From NCBI GenBank assembly GCA_943787365.1, contig CALSMD010000007.1, positions 1-64,000 on the forward strand: a stretch of 64,000 nucleotides of DNA. The letters run 5' to 3'. The notes under the pieces are model-generated. The model saw nothing but the letters and a program-made list of their open reading frames with translations, did not search any database and was not told the DNA's origin. This document shows, in pieces, positions 25,852-34,015 of the stretch; positions within the stretch are counted from its first letter, which is position 1, and each line of letters opens with the position of its first letter. This stretch comes from an uncultured Flavobacteriaceae bacterium. GTDB lineage: Bacteria; Bacteroidota; Bacteroidia; Flavobacteriales; Flavobacteriaceae. The position numbers were made by a program, and so were the translations under genes.

Positions 25852-26124
25852 ATGGCTATACACAATGAAACATTAATTAACAGAGCTAATTGGATGAGAG
25901 GTTTTTTAGAATCACTTGAATACAGTGATAATATTTCAAAAGAGCAGATACAAAGATTGAAGTCAAAACTTGATGAGCTAATTACAGATATTTCTGAGAA
26001 ATTTGATAATGAACTTCCATTCGAAGAACATGATTCACCATATAAAGAAGGACACATTACTAAAGATAGTCAATCTTCATATCCTAAGTTAAAGAAAAAT
26101 TCAGCAGATGATTTGCCGTTTTAG
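25852..26124 (+). CDS. small paralogue with SSB-like C-terminal tip
   Basis: The 90-residue protein consists mainly of the module shared with the upstream 280-residue protein (SLEYSDNISKEQIQRLKSKL, then DELITD) and an acidic tail ending SADDLPF; an internal NELPF occurs at residues 53-57. At the DNA level the shared part is very similar, including an identical 17-bp run, so it arose by duplication. The DDLPF end is the classic SSB C-terminal tip of Bacteroidota. It could compete with SSB for partner proteins; this is an inference. Confidence 0.6.
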   Translation: MAIHNETLINRANWMRGFLESLEYSDNISKEQIQRLKSKLDELITDISEKFDNELPFEEHDSPYKEGHITKDSQSSYPKLKKNSADDLPF

Positions 26125-26461
26125 ATTAAAATTATCAAATTAAATAGATGATTAGATTTTTGTGTATTCAAAGGGGTGTGTATAACCCCTCCCACTAAAA
26201 CACCACATTTTAGGTTTTCAAAAAATTAACCACCTATAAATATAAATATAGCATTAAGTTAACGTATGTAAGAGATGAGTCCCCTCCCTACAGAAACCCC
26301 ACACCAAACTTGCTGTATTGGGTATAGCCCCAGTGTGGTAGTCCAAAACAGCTCGTTTCATTGACTCAAAAGGTACTTTAGTAACTTGAGCACATTAAAA
26401 TATAAATATAGCTAACACTAAGCTAGTTAAATGTGAAAGCTGTTTTTATTATATTTACACT
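26125..26461. other. non-coding region with direct repeats and hairpins
   Basis: No gene is seen. A 15-bp direct repeat AAATATAAATATAGC occurs at 26238-26252 and 26398-26412. Short inverted repeats are present (AGGGGT/ACCCCT at 26172-26190; CCACAC/GTGTGG at 26299-26338). A TATATTTA sequence just before the next gene could be its -7 box. The GC-rich patches (GTCCCCTCCC and similar) stand out from the AT-rich surroundings. Confidence 0.5.
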
Positions 26462-26917
26462 ATGAATAAAATAGTTTTTCTACTAATGCTTTCATTTGGC
26501 TTGTCTGCTCAGTCCATCTCTAAGCAAGTAATAGCACCTTCTGGCAGTACTATTTCAAATGGTGACAACCAACTAAGCTATACTGCTGGTGAGGTTGTTG
26601 TAGGGGGTATGACAGCTGAAGATGGAAGTGTTCAATTAGGTAATGGGTACTACCCATCTCTTGATTTACAGGCTTTAAGTATTGAGTCCCCAACAACAAA
26701 TCTTTTAGTAAAGGTGTATCCAAACCCAACCAAAGAAGTGATTTTTATAACGCATCCTTCTAGCAATTCCTTTAAAGTCTTAATTTCTGATTTAACTGGT
26801 AAAGTATTATTACAAAAAGAGGTGGGGAAAAAAGAACCTATTAATATAGAAAGGTATCCCACAGGGGCTTACCTAATTAATGTAACTACAGAAGGCAAAA
26901 AAAACCAATTCATATAA
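26462..26917 (+). CDS. T9SS-sorting protein, second copy, frame broken at an A8 run
   Basis: This 151-residue protein is the paralogue of the gene ending at 19800: signal peptide ending GLSAQ, SYTAGEVVVGGMTAEDGSVQ, then a T9SS C-terminal domain with VYPNPTKEVI and LTGKVLLQKEVG. After TTEGKK the frame runs through eight A residues (26897-26904) and ends NQFI-stop, whereas with seven A residues it would continue TNSYKIIKQ and stop at a TGA overlapping the next ATG, exactly as in the other copy. The last residues of the sorting signal are therefore missing in the version read here. Slippage at the A-run could switch the signal; a sequencing error or simple decay are alternatives. Confidence 0.75.
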   Translation: MNKIVFLLMLSFGLSAQSISKQVIAPSGSTISNGDNQLSYTAGEVVVGGMTAEDGSVQLGNGYYPSLDLQALSIESPTTNLLVKVYPNPTKEVIFITHPSSNSFKVLISDLTGKVLLQKEVGKKEPINIERYPTGAYLINVTTEGKKNQFI

Positions 26918-26929
26918 AATTATCAAGCA

Positions 26930-28825
26930 ATGAAAAACTATCTATCCATCGTAATACTTCTTTTTTTAGGACTAAGCTTAAATGCCCAAGCCCCTCAAGG
27001 GTTCAATTACCAAGCCACAGTAAGAAATGCTAGTGGAGATTTGGTAGTGAATCAAAATGTTAGCTTTAGTTTTAATGTTATTCAAGGTTCACAAACTGCA
27101 GACCCTACTTACTCTGAAGACCATACATTATTAACGGATGATTTAGGACAAGTATCTCTTGTAATAGGACAAGGAACTCCAATAACAGGAGTCTTTTCAG
27201 AAATTGACTGGTCTATTGGAAACTATTATTTGGCAATTGAACTAGATACAGGCAGCGGATTTGAGCCTATGGGGACATCACAATTATTGAGTGTGCCTTA
27301 TGCTATGTATTCTAACAGCTCTGGATCATTACCTGAGGGTGTGTCTCAAGGAGATATATTAATATGGGATGCAACACTTTCAGCTTGGACCGTAAGTAAT
27401 AATTACAATGCATCACCAACAACCATTACAACAATTCCAAGTAGCAATGAGCTCACTCAAGACAATCAAAATAATTATTTTGTTTTTACTGGAGTTGGAT
27501 ATAACATAGAGTCTGATGGAGGGTATTCAATTGAGCAAAAAGGGATTGTTTATGATATAACCCCAAATCCAACAATAGAACAATCAACAGTTGTTGATGA
27601 TGGACTTGGAATGGCTGGTGGTACTAACTTAACGTTGAACCTGGAGCAAAATAGCACTTATTATTACAGGGCATTTGCTAGAAATAGTCAAGGAACTGTT
27701 TATGGGGGTAGTTATACAATTGAAACTGTAGATTTTATTGACAATGATGATGATGATGATGGTGTCTTAAATGATTTTGATGAATGTCCAAATTCAATTT
27801 CTGGCGATATTGTAACTGAGTATGGGTGTACAACTGAACAACAACAATGGAACATTGTATATCTAGACTCTAATGGGATAACTGTAAAATGCAAACCATG
27901 GGCTGTTGTTGGTAATGTGTATAACTTAAATGGCGTTGATTATTGGATTGTTGATGACAGTAATTTTAATCCTGTAGCCAATTTTAATATGTGTACATCC
28001 CTAGTAACTAATATGTCATCCGCTTTTACTGGCGGTAACAACCCTTATGACGGGATAGATGTGACCTCATGGGATACAAGCAGTGTAACTAATATGAATG
28101 GTATGTTTGTGTCCAACTCAGCATTTAACCAAGATATAGGGAATTGGAATACAAGCAGTGTGACTGATATGAGTTATATGTTTTCTAATAGCTCAGCATT
28201 TAACCAAGATATTGGGGGTTGGAATGTTAGTAATGTAACTAATATGAATGGTATGTTTGTGTCCAACTCAGCATTTAACCAAGATATAGGGAATTGGAAT
28301 ACAAGCAGTGTGACTAATATGAGTTATATGTTTGTGTCCAACTCAGCATTTAACCAAGATATAGGGAATTGGAATACAAGCAGTGTGACTGATATGAGTT
28401 ATATGTTTTCTAATAACTCAGCATTTAACCAAGATATTGGGGGTTGGAATGTTAGTAATGTAACTAATATGAATGGTATGTTTGTGTCCAACTCAGCATT
28501 TAACCAAGATATAGGGAATTGGAATACAAGCAGTGTGACTGATATGAGTTATATGTTTTCTAATAACTCAGCATTTAACCAAGATATAGGGAATTGGAAT
28601 ACAAGCAGTGTGACTAATATGAGTTATATGTTTTATGATAACTCAGCATTTAACCAAGATATAGGGAATTGGAATACAAGCAGTGTGACTAATATGCAAA
28701 GAATGTTTTATAATAGCTCCGTATTTAATCAAGATTTATCTATGTGGAATGTTGTGAATGTTGGTTATGCTTACGACTTTGATTATAACACGCCCCAATG
28801 GACATTGCCTAAACCTATTTTTTAA
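26930..28825 (+). CDS. secreted BspA-like protein with DUF285 repeats
   Basis: The 631-residue protein has a signal peptide (ending SLNAQ), an [18 protein letters not shown]-domain (about 20-130), a fibronectin-like part ending [11 protein letters not shown], an acidic calcium-binding thrombospondin-3-like stretch ([19 protein letters not shown]) and then nine 25-residue DUF285/BspA repeats of the form [25 protein letters not shown]285 repeats form leucine-rich-repeat-like surface adhesins. It ends [12 protein letters not shown]; the end is shorter than the PNFTNCNPN version preserved in the junction repeats, because an antisense integrase tail begins right at the stop. Confidence 0.88.
   Translation: MKNYLSIVILLFLGLSLNAQAPQGFNYQATVRNASGDLVVNQNVSFSFNVIQGSQTADPTYSEDHTLLTDDLGQVSLVIGQGTPITGVFSEIDWSIGNYYLAIELDTGSGFEPMGTSQLLSVPYAMYSNSSGSLPEGVSQGDILIWDATLSAWTVSNNYNASPTTITTIPSSNELTQDNQNNYFVFTGVGYNIESDGGYSIEQKGIVYDITPNPTIEQSTVVDDGLGMAGGTNLTLNLEQNSTYYYRAFARNSQGTVYGGSYTIETVDFIDNDDDDDGVLNDFDECPNSISGDIVTEYGCTTEQQQWNIVYLDSNGITVKCKPWAVVGNVYNLNGVDYWIVDDSNFNPVANFNMCTSLVTNMSSAFTGGNNPYDGIDVTSWDTSSVTNMNGMFVSNSAFNQDIGNWNTSSVTDMSYMFSNSSAFNQDIGGWNVSNVTNMNGMFVSNSAFNQDIGNWNTSSVTNMSYMFVSNSAFNQDIGNWNTSSVTDMSYMFSNNSAFNQDIGGWNVSNVTNMNGMFVSNSAFNQDIGNWNTSSVTDMSYMFSNNSAFNQDIGNWNTSSVTNMSYMFYDNSAFNQDIGNWNTSSVTNMQRMFYNSSVFNQDLSMWNVVNVGYAYDFDYNTPQWTLPKPIF
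28091..28765 (+). repeat. nine tandem 75-bp repeats (DUF285)
   Basis: Nine units of exactly 75 bp encode 25-residue repeats. Units alternate between [10 protein letters not shown] and DMSYMFSN(S/N)S types, and several are identical over most of their length at the DNA level, so recent unequal exchange is likely. The last unit (from 28691) is more divergent. Confidence 0.92.
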
Positions 28826-28890
28826 ACCATAGGCATATCTTCTTCTTTCAGTTCAGCTATTTCAAGTCCTCTTAAATAGGTTAAACTAAT
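28822..28890 (-). pseudogene. detached integrase C-terminal tail, remnant C
   Basis: On the minus strand it reads ISLTYLRGLEIAELKEEDMP, then MV and a stop, the end of a tyrosine recombinase. The codons differ from the intact integrase and from remnant B at many synonymous sites (for example CGT/CGA/AGA for the Arg after the nucleophile Tyr-Leu). Its stop overlaps the stop of the DUF285 gene, and its 5' side abuts the promoter of the lipoprotein gene at 28924. Confidence 0.85.
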
Positions 28891-28896
28891 ATTTCT

Positions 28897-28904
28897 TATA
28901 TTTG
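28897..28904 (+). promoter_or_regulatory. -7 box before the lipoprotein gene at 28924
   Basis: TATATTTG lies 19 bp before the ATG and directly beside integrase remnant C. Confidence 0.5.
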
Positions 28905-28923
28905 AAATAAAATCAATTTAATT

Positions 28924-29382
28924 ATGAAGAATTTACTTTTATTAACTTTTGCATTCACCCTTTTTGCTTGTAGCGGAGGGGATGGAGATTCAAACGATTC
29001 CAATGACTCCAACAATAATCAAAACAATACAAGTGACCAAATTATTGGAACTTGGGTGTTGGTAAATGAAGAATGGGTAGGGAATGGAACCTGGCCAGAA
29101 GGGCAGTGTAGAGGCTGTTTTGAGGAAGGGGATGCTGGACAACCCGACCAACTCGTATTCACAGAAACTACAGCTACTAAGAGCGTTTGGGAGTGTTCCC
29201 AACAGGATGGTAGTTTATGTTCCGAATTAGAGGTTTATGGCCCTGACAACTGGGTTTATAATGGCTCTGACTCATACGAAATTGGAGGAGATGATTTTCC
29301 AGTGACTTTTAACGGAACGGATGAAATGCAGACGCCTTTTGAGGACGGAGACATCTTACAAACTTGGAGTCGCGTCGACTAA
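28924..29382 (+). CDS. hypothetical lipoprotein (lipocalin-like)
   Basis: A short signal peptide ends in the lipobox LFACSGG (Cys16), followed by a Ser/Asn/Asp linker. The mature part begins IIGTWVLVNEEWVG and continues with WECSQQDGSLCSELEVYG; the GTW start and short beta-strands resemble lipocalin-like DUF lipoproteins of Bacteroidota. Four cysteines in the middle may form disulfides. The role is unknown. It is the first of three lipoprotein genes on this strand at the right end of the island. Confidence 0.75.
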   Translation: MKNLLLLTFAFTLFACSGGDGDSNDSNDSNNNQNNTSDQIIGTWVLVNEEWVGNGTWPEGQCRGCFEEGDAGQPDQLVFTETTATKSVWECSQQDGSLCSELEVYGPDNWVYNGSDSYEIGGDDFPVTFNGTDEMQTPFEDGDILQTWSRVD

Positions 29383-29459
29383 ATACAGGCACACTCTATT
29401 ACTAAATTTTACGTCTTCAAAGCACCTCTGAAATAATTCAGGGAGTTCCAAACCACGTA

Positions 29460-29488
29460 TTGGTTTAGTTTTGTATTTATTATATTTG
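29460..29488 (+). promoter_or_regulatory. promoter before the lipoprotein gene at 29505
   Basis: TTG (29460-29462), 18-bp spacer, TATATTTG (29481-29488), then 16 bp to the ATG. Confidence 0.65.
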
Positions 29489-29504
29489 AGTTAACTAACT
29501 TATT

Positions 29505-29882
29505 ATGAAAAACATACTTTATTTATCTTTAGCTTTATTAATCTTCGCTTGTTCAAGTGGAGGGGATGATGATAACAATAATACAACAAATTCAGAGTTT
29601 CAAGGCGAATGGTCTGGAACATTTTCTGGTGATGACAATGGTACTTGGTCTGCAGGTATAAACTCTAACGGAGATGTTAGTGGGACTGCTTACTCCACCA
29701 TTTTTGCTGACAATTATTCTCTAGAAGGCTCTGTAAGTTCTTCTGGACAGTTTCAAGCTACATTTGGAACAAGTTCAGCTGGGGGAGAGTTTACAGGTCA
29801 GCTTAATGGTAATTCAGGCAGTGGCACGTGGGTAAATACAGAGGCTATGATGAATGGAAGTTGGTCTGGTAGTAAAGACTAG
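29505..29882 (+). CDS. hypothetical lipoprotein
   Basis: The signal peptide ends in LIFACSSG (Cys16). The ~105-residue mature part is rich in Gly, Ser and Asn with repeated strands (GEWSGTFSGDDNGTW, GEFTGQLNGNSGSGTW), consistent with a small beta-barrel or beta-sandwich. No family is recognised. A good promoter lies just upstream, and the next lipoprotein gene follows after 13 bp, so the two are probably co-transcribed. Confidence 0.72.
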   Translation: MKNILYLSLALLIFACSSGGDDDNNNTTNSEFQGEWSGTFSGDDNGTWSAGINSNGDVSGTAYSTIFADNYSLEGSVSSSGQFQATFGTSSAGGEFTGQLNGNSGSGTWVNTEAMMNGSWSGSKD

Positions 29883-29895
29883 AAACAATTAAACT

Positions 29896-30294
29896 ATGAA
29901 AAAACTACTCTTGCTTTCCGTATTTTTAATTTTCGCTTGTAGTAATGATGATGAGTCAGATGACAATCCGCTTCCAGCATATACAGTAGAAGGGAGATGG
30001 TTATGGTCTCCAGGTTTTGGTGCGTCAGCGAACACAATGTACGAGTTTTTAAATGGAACAAGGTACACTTATTATTGTGATGATTTTGGGAACGAATGTG
30101 ACGAGACCTATTGGAATTCATTAGAAACATTAGATGCAATTCCAGGAACTATAACTTATACATTTGAAACTAATATTTTAACAATTGATAGTGTAGAACA
30201 AGAAGTTGCATTTGAGTGCGATGGTGGAAAGCTATACTTTGTTTCAGCAAACTATAGCTTGTATAGAATAGGGGTTGACCAAGATTGTAATTAA
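29896..30294 (+). CDS. hypothetical lipoprotein
   Basis: The signal peptide ends in LIFACSND (Cys15) and is followed by an acidic linker and VEGRWLWSPGFG. The ~110-residue mature part has paired cysteines (YYCDDFGNECDETY, ECDGGK, DQDCN) and lipocalin-like spacing. The first 17 bp of the gene (ATGAAAAAACTACTCTT) are identical to the starts of the secreted-protein genes in the minus-strand half of the island. A long hairpin terminator follows 60 bp after the stop. Confidence 0.72.
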   Translation: MKKLLLLSVFLIFACSNDDESDDNPLPAYTVEGRWLWSPGFGASANTMYEFLNGTRYTYYCDDFGNECDETYWNSLETLDAIPGTITYTFETNILTIDSVEQEVAFECDGGKLYFVSANYSLYRIGVDQDCN

Positions 30295-30354
30295 ACTTAA
30301 GATTTAAGAGTACAAACTTAGTAGCTGGAGATTAGGTGTCAGAAAATGATAAAT

Positions 30355-30396
30355 AAAAAAGCACTACAATGCATCGCATTATAGTGCTTTTTTCTT
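30355..30396. terminator. bidirectional terminator at the right end of the island
   Basis: A long stem AAAAAAGCACTA-x-AATGC / GCATT-x-TAGTGCTTTTTT with an ATC loop separates the last lipoprotein gene from the convergent AhpD-like gene. Confidence 0.85.
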
Positions 30397-30426
30397 AATT
30401 TATTTTAAGGATGTAACTATGGTTTG

Positions 30427-30846
30427 TTATTCTCCCTTAAGCATTTTTTTAAATGCCTCTAAATCAAATTCATTTCCGTAAAAAAGTGTACTCATTTTCA
30501 TAATATCAGCAGCAATGAGAACAGCAGTCTTTATTTCATCTTCAGACGCCCCTAATCTTTTTAGCTCTGCAATATGATAAGGAATACAGTACTGGCATTT
30601 AACAGCTGCGGAAGTTCCGAGAGCTACTAAATGAGCTTCTTTTTCAGCTATTGCACCTTTTTTGTATAATCCCATTTGAGCTTTAAAATAAGCGTTAGAA
30701 CTTTTTAGTATGGATGTAGGATAAACAGAGTTAAAAGGGCTCTCCGCTAATATCTCTTTCTTTTCTTCACTTGTAAGTGCAGAGTCTTGAGAAAAGCTAG
30801 CTGTATGCATGCCTACAAATAGCAAAATAAATAGTATTTTTTTCAT
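30427..30846 (-). CDS. secreted carboxymuconolactone decarboxylase / AhpD-like protein
   Basis: A signal peptide (about 1-20, ending ASFSQ) precedes a helical domain with the AhpD-type redox motif C84-x2-C87 and a following His in VKCQYCIPYHIAEL. AhpD proteins act as thiol peroxidase partners; a secreted form would act in the periplasm. The 139-residue length suits a single CMD domain. It is convergent with the island's last lipoprotein gene across a strong terminator, and 117 bp separate it from the end of the sugar porter gene upstream. Confidence 0.85.
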   Translation of the reverse strand: MKKILFILLFVGMHTASFSQDSALTSEEKKEILAESPFNSVYPTSILKSSNAYFKAQMGLYKKGAIAEKEAHLVALGTSAAVKCQYCIPYHIAELKRLGASEDEIKTAVLIAADIMKMSTLFYGNEFDLEAFKKMLKGE

Positions 30847-30963
30847 TTTATAAGATGTTTAATTTTTGATAAAATCAAAGTTACTGAATATATAATAAAT
30901 TGCAAAACACAATTAAAATCTAAGTGTGTTTAGTTGCTTTAATTCAGCTATTTTCTTAAATAC

Positions 30964-32499
30964 TTATCTTACCAACTCTTTTTCTAACTGTTCTAAAGAT
31001 TTTCCTTTTGTTTCTGGTAATAATTTTAGGAGTACAAAGAAGCCTATTAAAGCAATTGCTCCAAAGATGAAAAAGGTTAGTGCATTTCCTAAATTTGAAA
31101 GTTCCCAAGGGAAAATTAATTGCACCAAAGAACTAATAAGGGAGTTTATAAATGCAATAACGCCGATGGCTAAACCTCTATATTTCAAAGGGTATAACTC
31201 GGACAGCAGTACCCACATAACGGGTCCTAGTGAAAAGGCAAAACAGGCAATAAACCCTAGAATTCCGATGAGGACTAAAGTGGCATTTATACGCGTTGCT
31301 GCTTCCAAAATAACGCCATCATTTTTTAGATATATTGCATTGCCTAATGCAGATTTTACAGCGTTTTTAAAATCGATATCATTAGTATATACTTTTTCAG
31401 CAAAGGGCATTAATTTTACCGAATCAGAAAACTCAAACTGTGTAATTTTTTCTTCCGAGAGCTGATAGGTTGCTTGATTAAAACCATACGCACATAACAA
31501 TAAACTCACCGCAATACCAGCCGTGCCAATTAATAGGAGGGGTCTCCTTCCCATTCGATCAATTAAATAGATGGCAACAAATGTGAAGAGTACCGAAATG
31601 GTGCTTAATAATACACCCGACGAAAAGGCCGCATCAGTGCCAATCCCTGTTTGTTTAAAGATAGATGTTGCGTAGAAGTAAACGGCGTTTATTCCTGTAA
31701 TTTGCTGTAGAACACCTATAATTAACCCAATAACTAATATGAAACGCAACGATCGTTTTAAGAGGTCCGTTAGTTTTAAATCAGATTTGTCTTTGTCAGC
31801 ATCGACACTTTTTTCTATAGACGCAACTTCTGTGTGGCCTCTTTCACTTCCGTGAAGTGTTATTAAAACCTGTTTTGCATCAGAAATTCGATCTTTTAAA
31901 TACAGCCACCGTGGGCTTTTTGGTACAAAAAATAAGAATATGAAGTATAAAACAGCTGGAATTAATTCGACTCCTAACATCCACCTCCAAACAGTTTCAT
32001 CTGTAAGAAAGCCACTGTCTGGGGTGTTGTATTTATTAAAAAAGTAATTGCTTAAAAAGGCTGCGAAAAACCCAAACACAATATTTAATTGTTGAACGGT
32101 CACTAATTTACCTCTGTTTTCGGCGGTTGCTATTTCTGCGATGTACATTGGTGCTAACACCAAGGCCGCTCCAAAAGCTAAGCCTCCAATCATTCGTGCG
32201 ATATAGAGGATCTCATAAGAAGTTGCCGCAGCAGATAACACTGCTGAAATTGCATATAGAAACGCAACAAAAATGAGTAATTTCTTCCTGCCGAAAAGAT
32301 CGCTTAATCTTCCAGAAAATAGCATCGCAATCATGGCTGCAAATGAGGGTGCGCTCACAACCCAACCAGACTGTATTTCATTTAATTCAAACTCCGGTCC
32401 AGCAAAAGACATGACTCCAGAAATAATTCCAGCATCAAACCCAAAAAGGAAGCCTCCAAGGGATACTACAAATGCAATAAAAACTAATTTTTTATTCAT
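30964..32499 (-). CDS. MFS sugar porter
   Basis: The 511-residue inner-membrane protein has 12 predicted helices and sugar-porter signatures: GFDAGIISGVM in helix 1, GRLSDLFGRKKLL after helix 2, PKSPRWLYLKDR after helix 6, QQITGINAVYFYA in helix 7 and a C-terminal PETKGKSLEQLE. An unusual insert (about residues 340-390, between helices 9 and 10) carries a charged loop. In this locus it would import the mono- or disaccharides released from the glucan. It lies 27 bp after the GH30 gene on the same strand, so it is the last gene of the utilisation operon. Confidence 0.93.
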   Translation of the reverse strand: MNKKLVFIAFVVSLGGFLFGFDAGIISGVMSFAGPEFELNEIQSGWVVSAPSFAAMIAMLFSGRLSDLFGRKKLLIFVAFLYAISAVLSAAATSYEILYIARMIGGLAFGAALVLAPMYIAEIATAENRGKLVTVQQLNIVFGFFAAFLSNYFFNKYNTPDSGFLTDETVWRWMLGVELIPAVLYFIFLFFVPKSPRWLYLKDRISDAKQVLITLHGSERGHTEVASIEKSVDADKDKSDLKLTDLLKRSLRFILVIGLIIGVLQQITGINAVYFYATSIFKQTGIGTDAAFSSGVLLSTISVLFTFVAIYLIDRMGRRPLLLIGTAGIAVSLLLCAYGFNQATYQLSEEKITQFEFSDSVKLMPFAEKVYTNDIDFKNAVKSALGNAIYLKNDGVILEAATRINATLVLIGILGFIACFAFSLGPVMWVLLSELYPLKYRGLAIGVIAFINSLISSLVQLIFPWELSNLGNALTFFIFGAIALIGFFVLLKLLPETKGKSLEQLEKELVR

Positions 32500-32526
32500 G
32501 ATCTGTTGGATTTAAGATCTTAATTT

Positions 32527-34002
32527 TTAGTAAATGATGGATTGCATTGCTCGCGGTTCAATTTCTAGAACGGCTTCATTATTATGAACGATTAACTTGT
32601 AAGTAATTTTAGTATCAGTTGGGTTCATAACAACAGTAACGATCTTACCATCTTTATTCATAAACGAGGTGCTTTCAATAGTGGTTCTGCTTGTTGTTGT
32701 ACTCACACGTAGCGCGCCAGGTTTAATGAACTTTGAAAAGTGTCCAATATAGTAATAAGTAGGCGTATATATTAACTCGTCGGTTGTTTTATTTGCATGA
32801 ATAGGTGCAAAGCAGAAATTTTGAACGTGATTTGGCCCCCCTCTTTCGTCTAAAAGAATATTCCAATCGGTCCATCCGACAACGCCACTATTAAAGTCGT
32901 TTATCATGGAGTTTCCATAGCGTTCTGCATTTGGCCAGTGGTACAGTCTTTCTGTATTAAAGCCTTCCTGACAGCCTTCGGTAAACATCATATTTTTTGA
33001 TGGAAACGATTCATTTATGTTTTTTAGATTATCATATTTAGGCAAGCCTCCAGTCCAAGTTTCATACCAGTGAAACCCAATTCCCCAAGCATATTTAGAA
33101 GCCTCAGGATCTTCAAAAATAGTATTCGCTCTATTTGTAATTAAATCTCTATTATGATCCCATACGATAATATTTTTATCGCCCATCCCTGCTTTTTCTA
33201 GAGTTGGACCTAAGTAATCTTTTAAGAAATCGCGCTCTTCTTCCGCAGTGTATATACAAGATTCCCAACGTTGGGTAGCCATCGGTTCGTTTTGTATGGT
33301 CAAGCCCCAAACAGGAATTCCTTCAGCTTCATAAGCTTCAATAAACTTTACGTAGTAATTGGCCCAGGCTTGACGAAATTCTGGAAGTAGTTTTCCTCCT
33401 CTAAGCATGTTTTTATTTGTTTTCATAAATGCTGGGGGGCTCCATGGACTTGCATAAAATACTAAATTATCATTAATCAATTCAATAGCTCTTTTTATAA
33501 AAGGGATTCTTTTTACCTTGTCTTTTTCGATTGAAAATGTTGTAAGCTTTTCATCACCTTCATCAATATAGGTATGACTCCTTAAACCAAAATCGCTGCT
33601 ATGAATACTTGTTCTTATAATATTATATCCGATACCCTCTTTTCCAAAATAAGATTGAAGCAGTTCATTTTGTGTGTCTGGACTTAAAGTTGAGAAAACT
33701 TCTGCTGAAGCATCTGTTATCGCTCCACCAATCCCTAGATATTCTTGAAACGTTTTTTCAGGATTTACAAAAACAGCAATTTCAGTTTCTAAGGGTTGCA
33801 CCTTTTCTTTAAATGTCTGTTTATTTGTTTTGGTTAATCGCAACTCCGTATCCATAGCTGTGGTATAAACTTGAATCGTTTTGCTTTGATAGTTTTCTGT
33901 GTTTGAATTAGTCTCCGTAGTTTCTAATTTATCGACTTTTGCGTCTTTACAAGCTGTAATTAACACCAAAAGACACAATAGTTTATAATATTTAATATTC
34001 AT
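32527..34002 (-). CDS. GH30 family glycoside hydrolase (lipoprotein)
   Basis: The signal peptide ends in the lipobox LITAC (Cys18). The catalytic domain begins FQEYLGIGGAITDASAEV near residue 85, and the two catalytic glutamates are Glu239 in TIQNEPMA (acid/base) and Glu342 in MMFTEGCQE (nucleophile), typical of GH30. Family members in laminarin loci of marine flavobacteria are beta-1,6-glucosidases or glucanases that remove side chains. It ends with the all-beta domain (VVMNPTDTKITYKLIVHNN) that accompanies GH30 barrels. The neighbours are GH16 and the sugar porter. Confidence 0.93.
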   Translation of the reverse strand: MNIKYYKLLCLLVLITACKDAKVDKLETTETNSNTENYQSKTIQVYTTAMDTELRLTKTNKQTFKEKVQPLETEIAVFVNPEKTFQEYLGIGGAITDASAEVFSTLSPDTQNELLQSYFGKEGIGYNIIRTSIHSSDFGLRSHTYIDEGDEKLTTFSIEKDKVKRIPFIKRAIELINDNLVFYASPWSPPAFMKTNKNMLRGGKLLPEFRQAWANYYVKFIEAYEAEGIPVWGLTIQNEPMATQRWESCIYTAEEERDFLKDYLGPTLEKAGMGDKNIIVWDHNRDLITNRANTIFEDPEASKYAWGIGFHWYETWTGGLPKYDNLKNINESFPSKNMMFTEGCQEGFNTERLYHWPNAERYGNSMINDFNSGVVGWTDWNILLDERGGPNHVQNFCFAPIHANKTTDELIYTPTYYYIGHFSKFIKPGALRVSTTTSRTTIESTSFMNKDGKIVTVVMNPTDTKITYKLIVHNNEAVLEIEPRAMQSIIY

Positions 34003-34015
34003 AGTTTTCTGTGAA

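Noticed and set aside
28091..28765. Regular repeats that could suggest a CRISPR array
   Set aside because: The units are 75 bp, contiguous without spacers and in frame inside a DUF285 coding sequence.
18410..30396. The accessory island as a prophage
   Set aside because: No capsid, terminase, portal, tail or lysis genes are present; only a recombinase and surface or unknown genes.
30926..31465. Plus-strand open frame of 179 codons opposite the sugar porter
   Set aside because: It lies fully antisense to a clear MFS gene with 12 helices, and its product has no recognisable domain.
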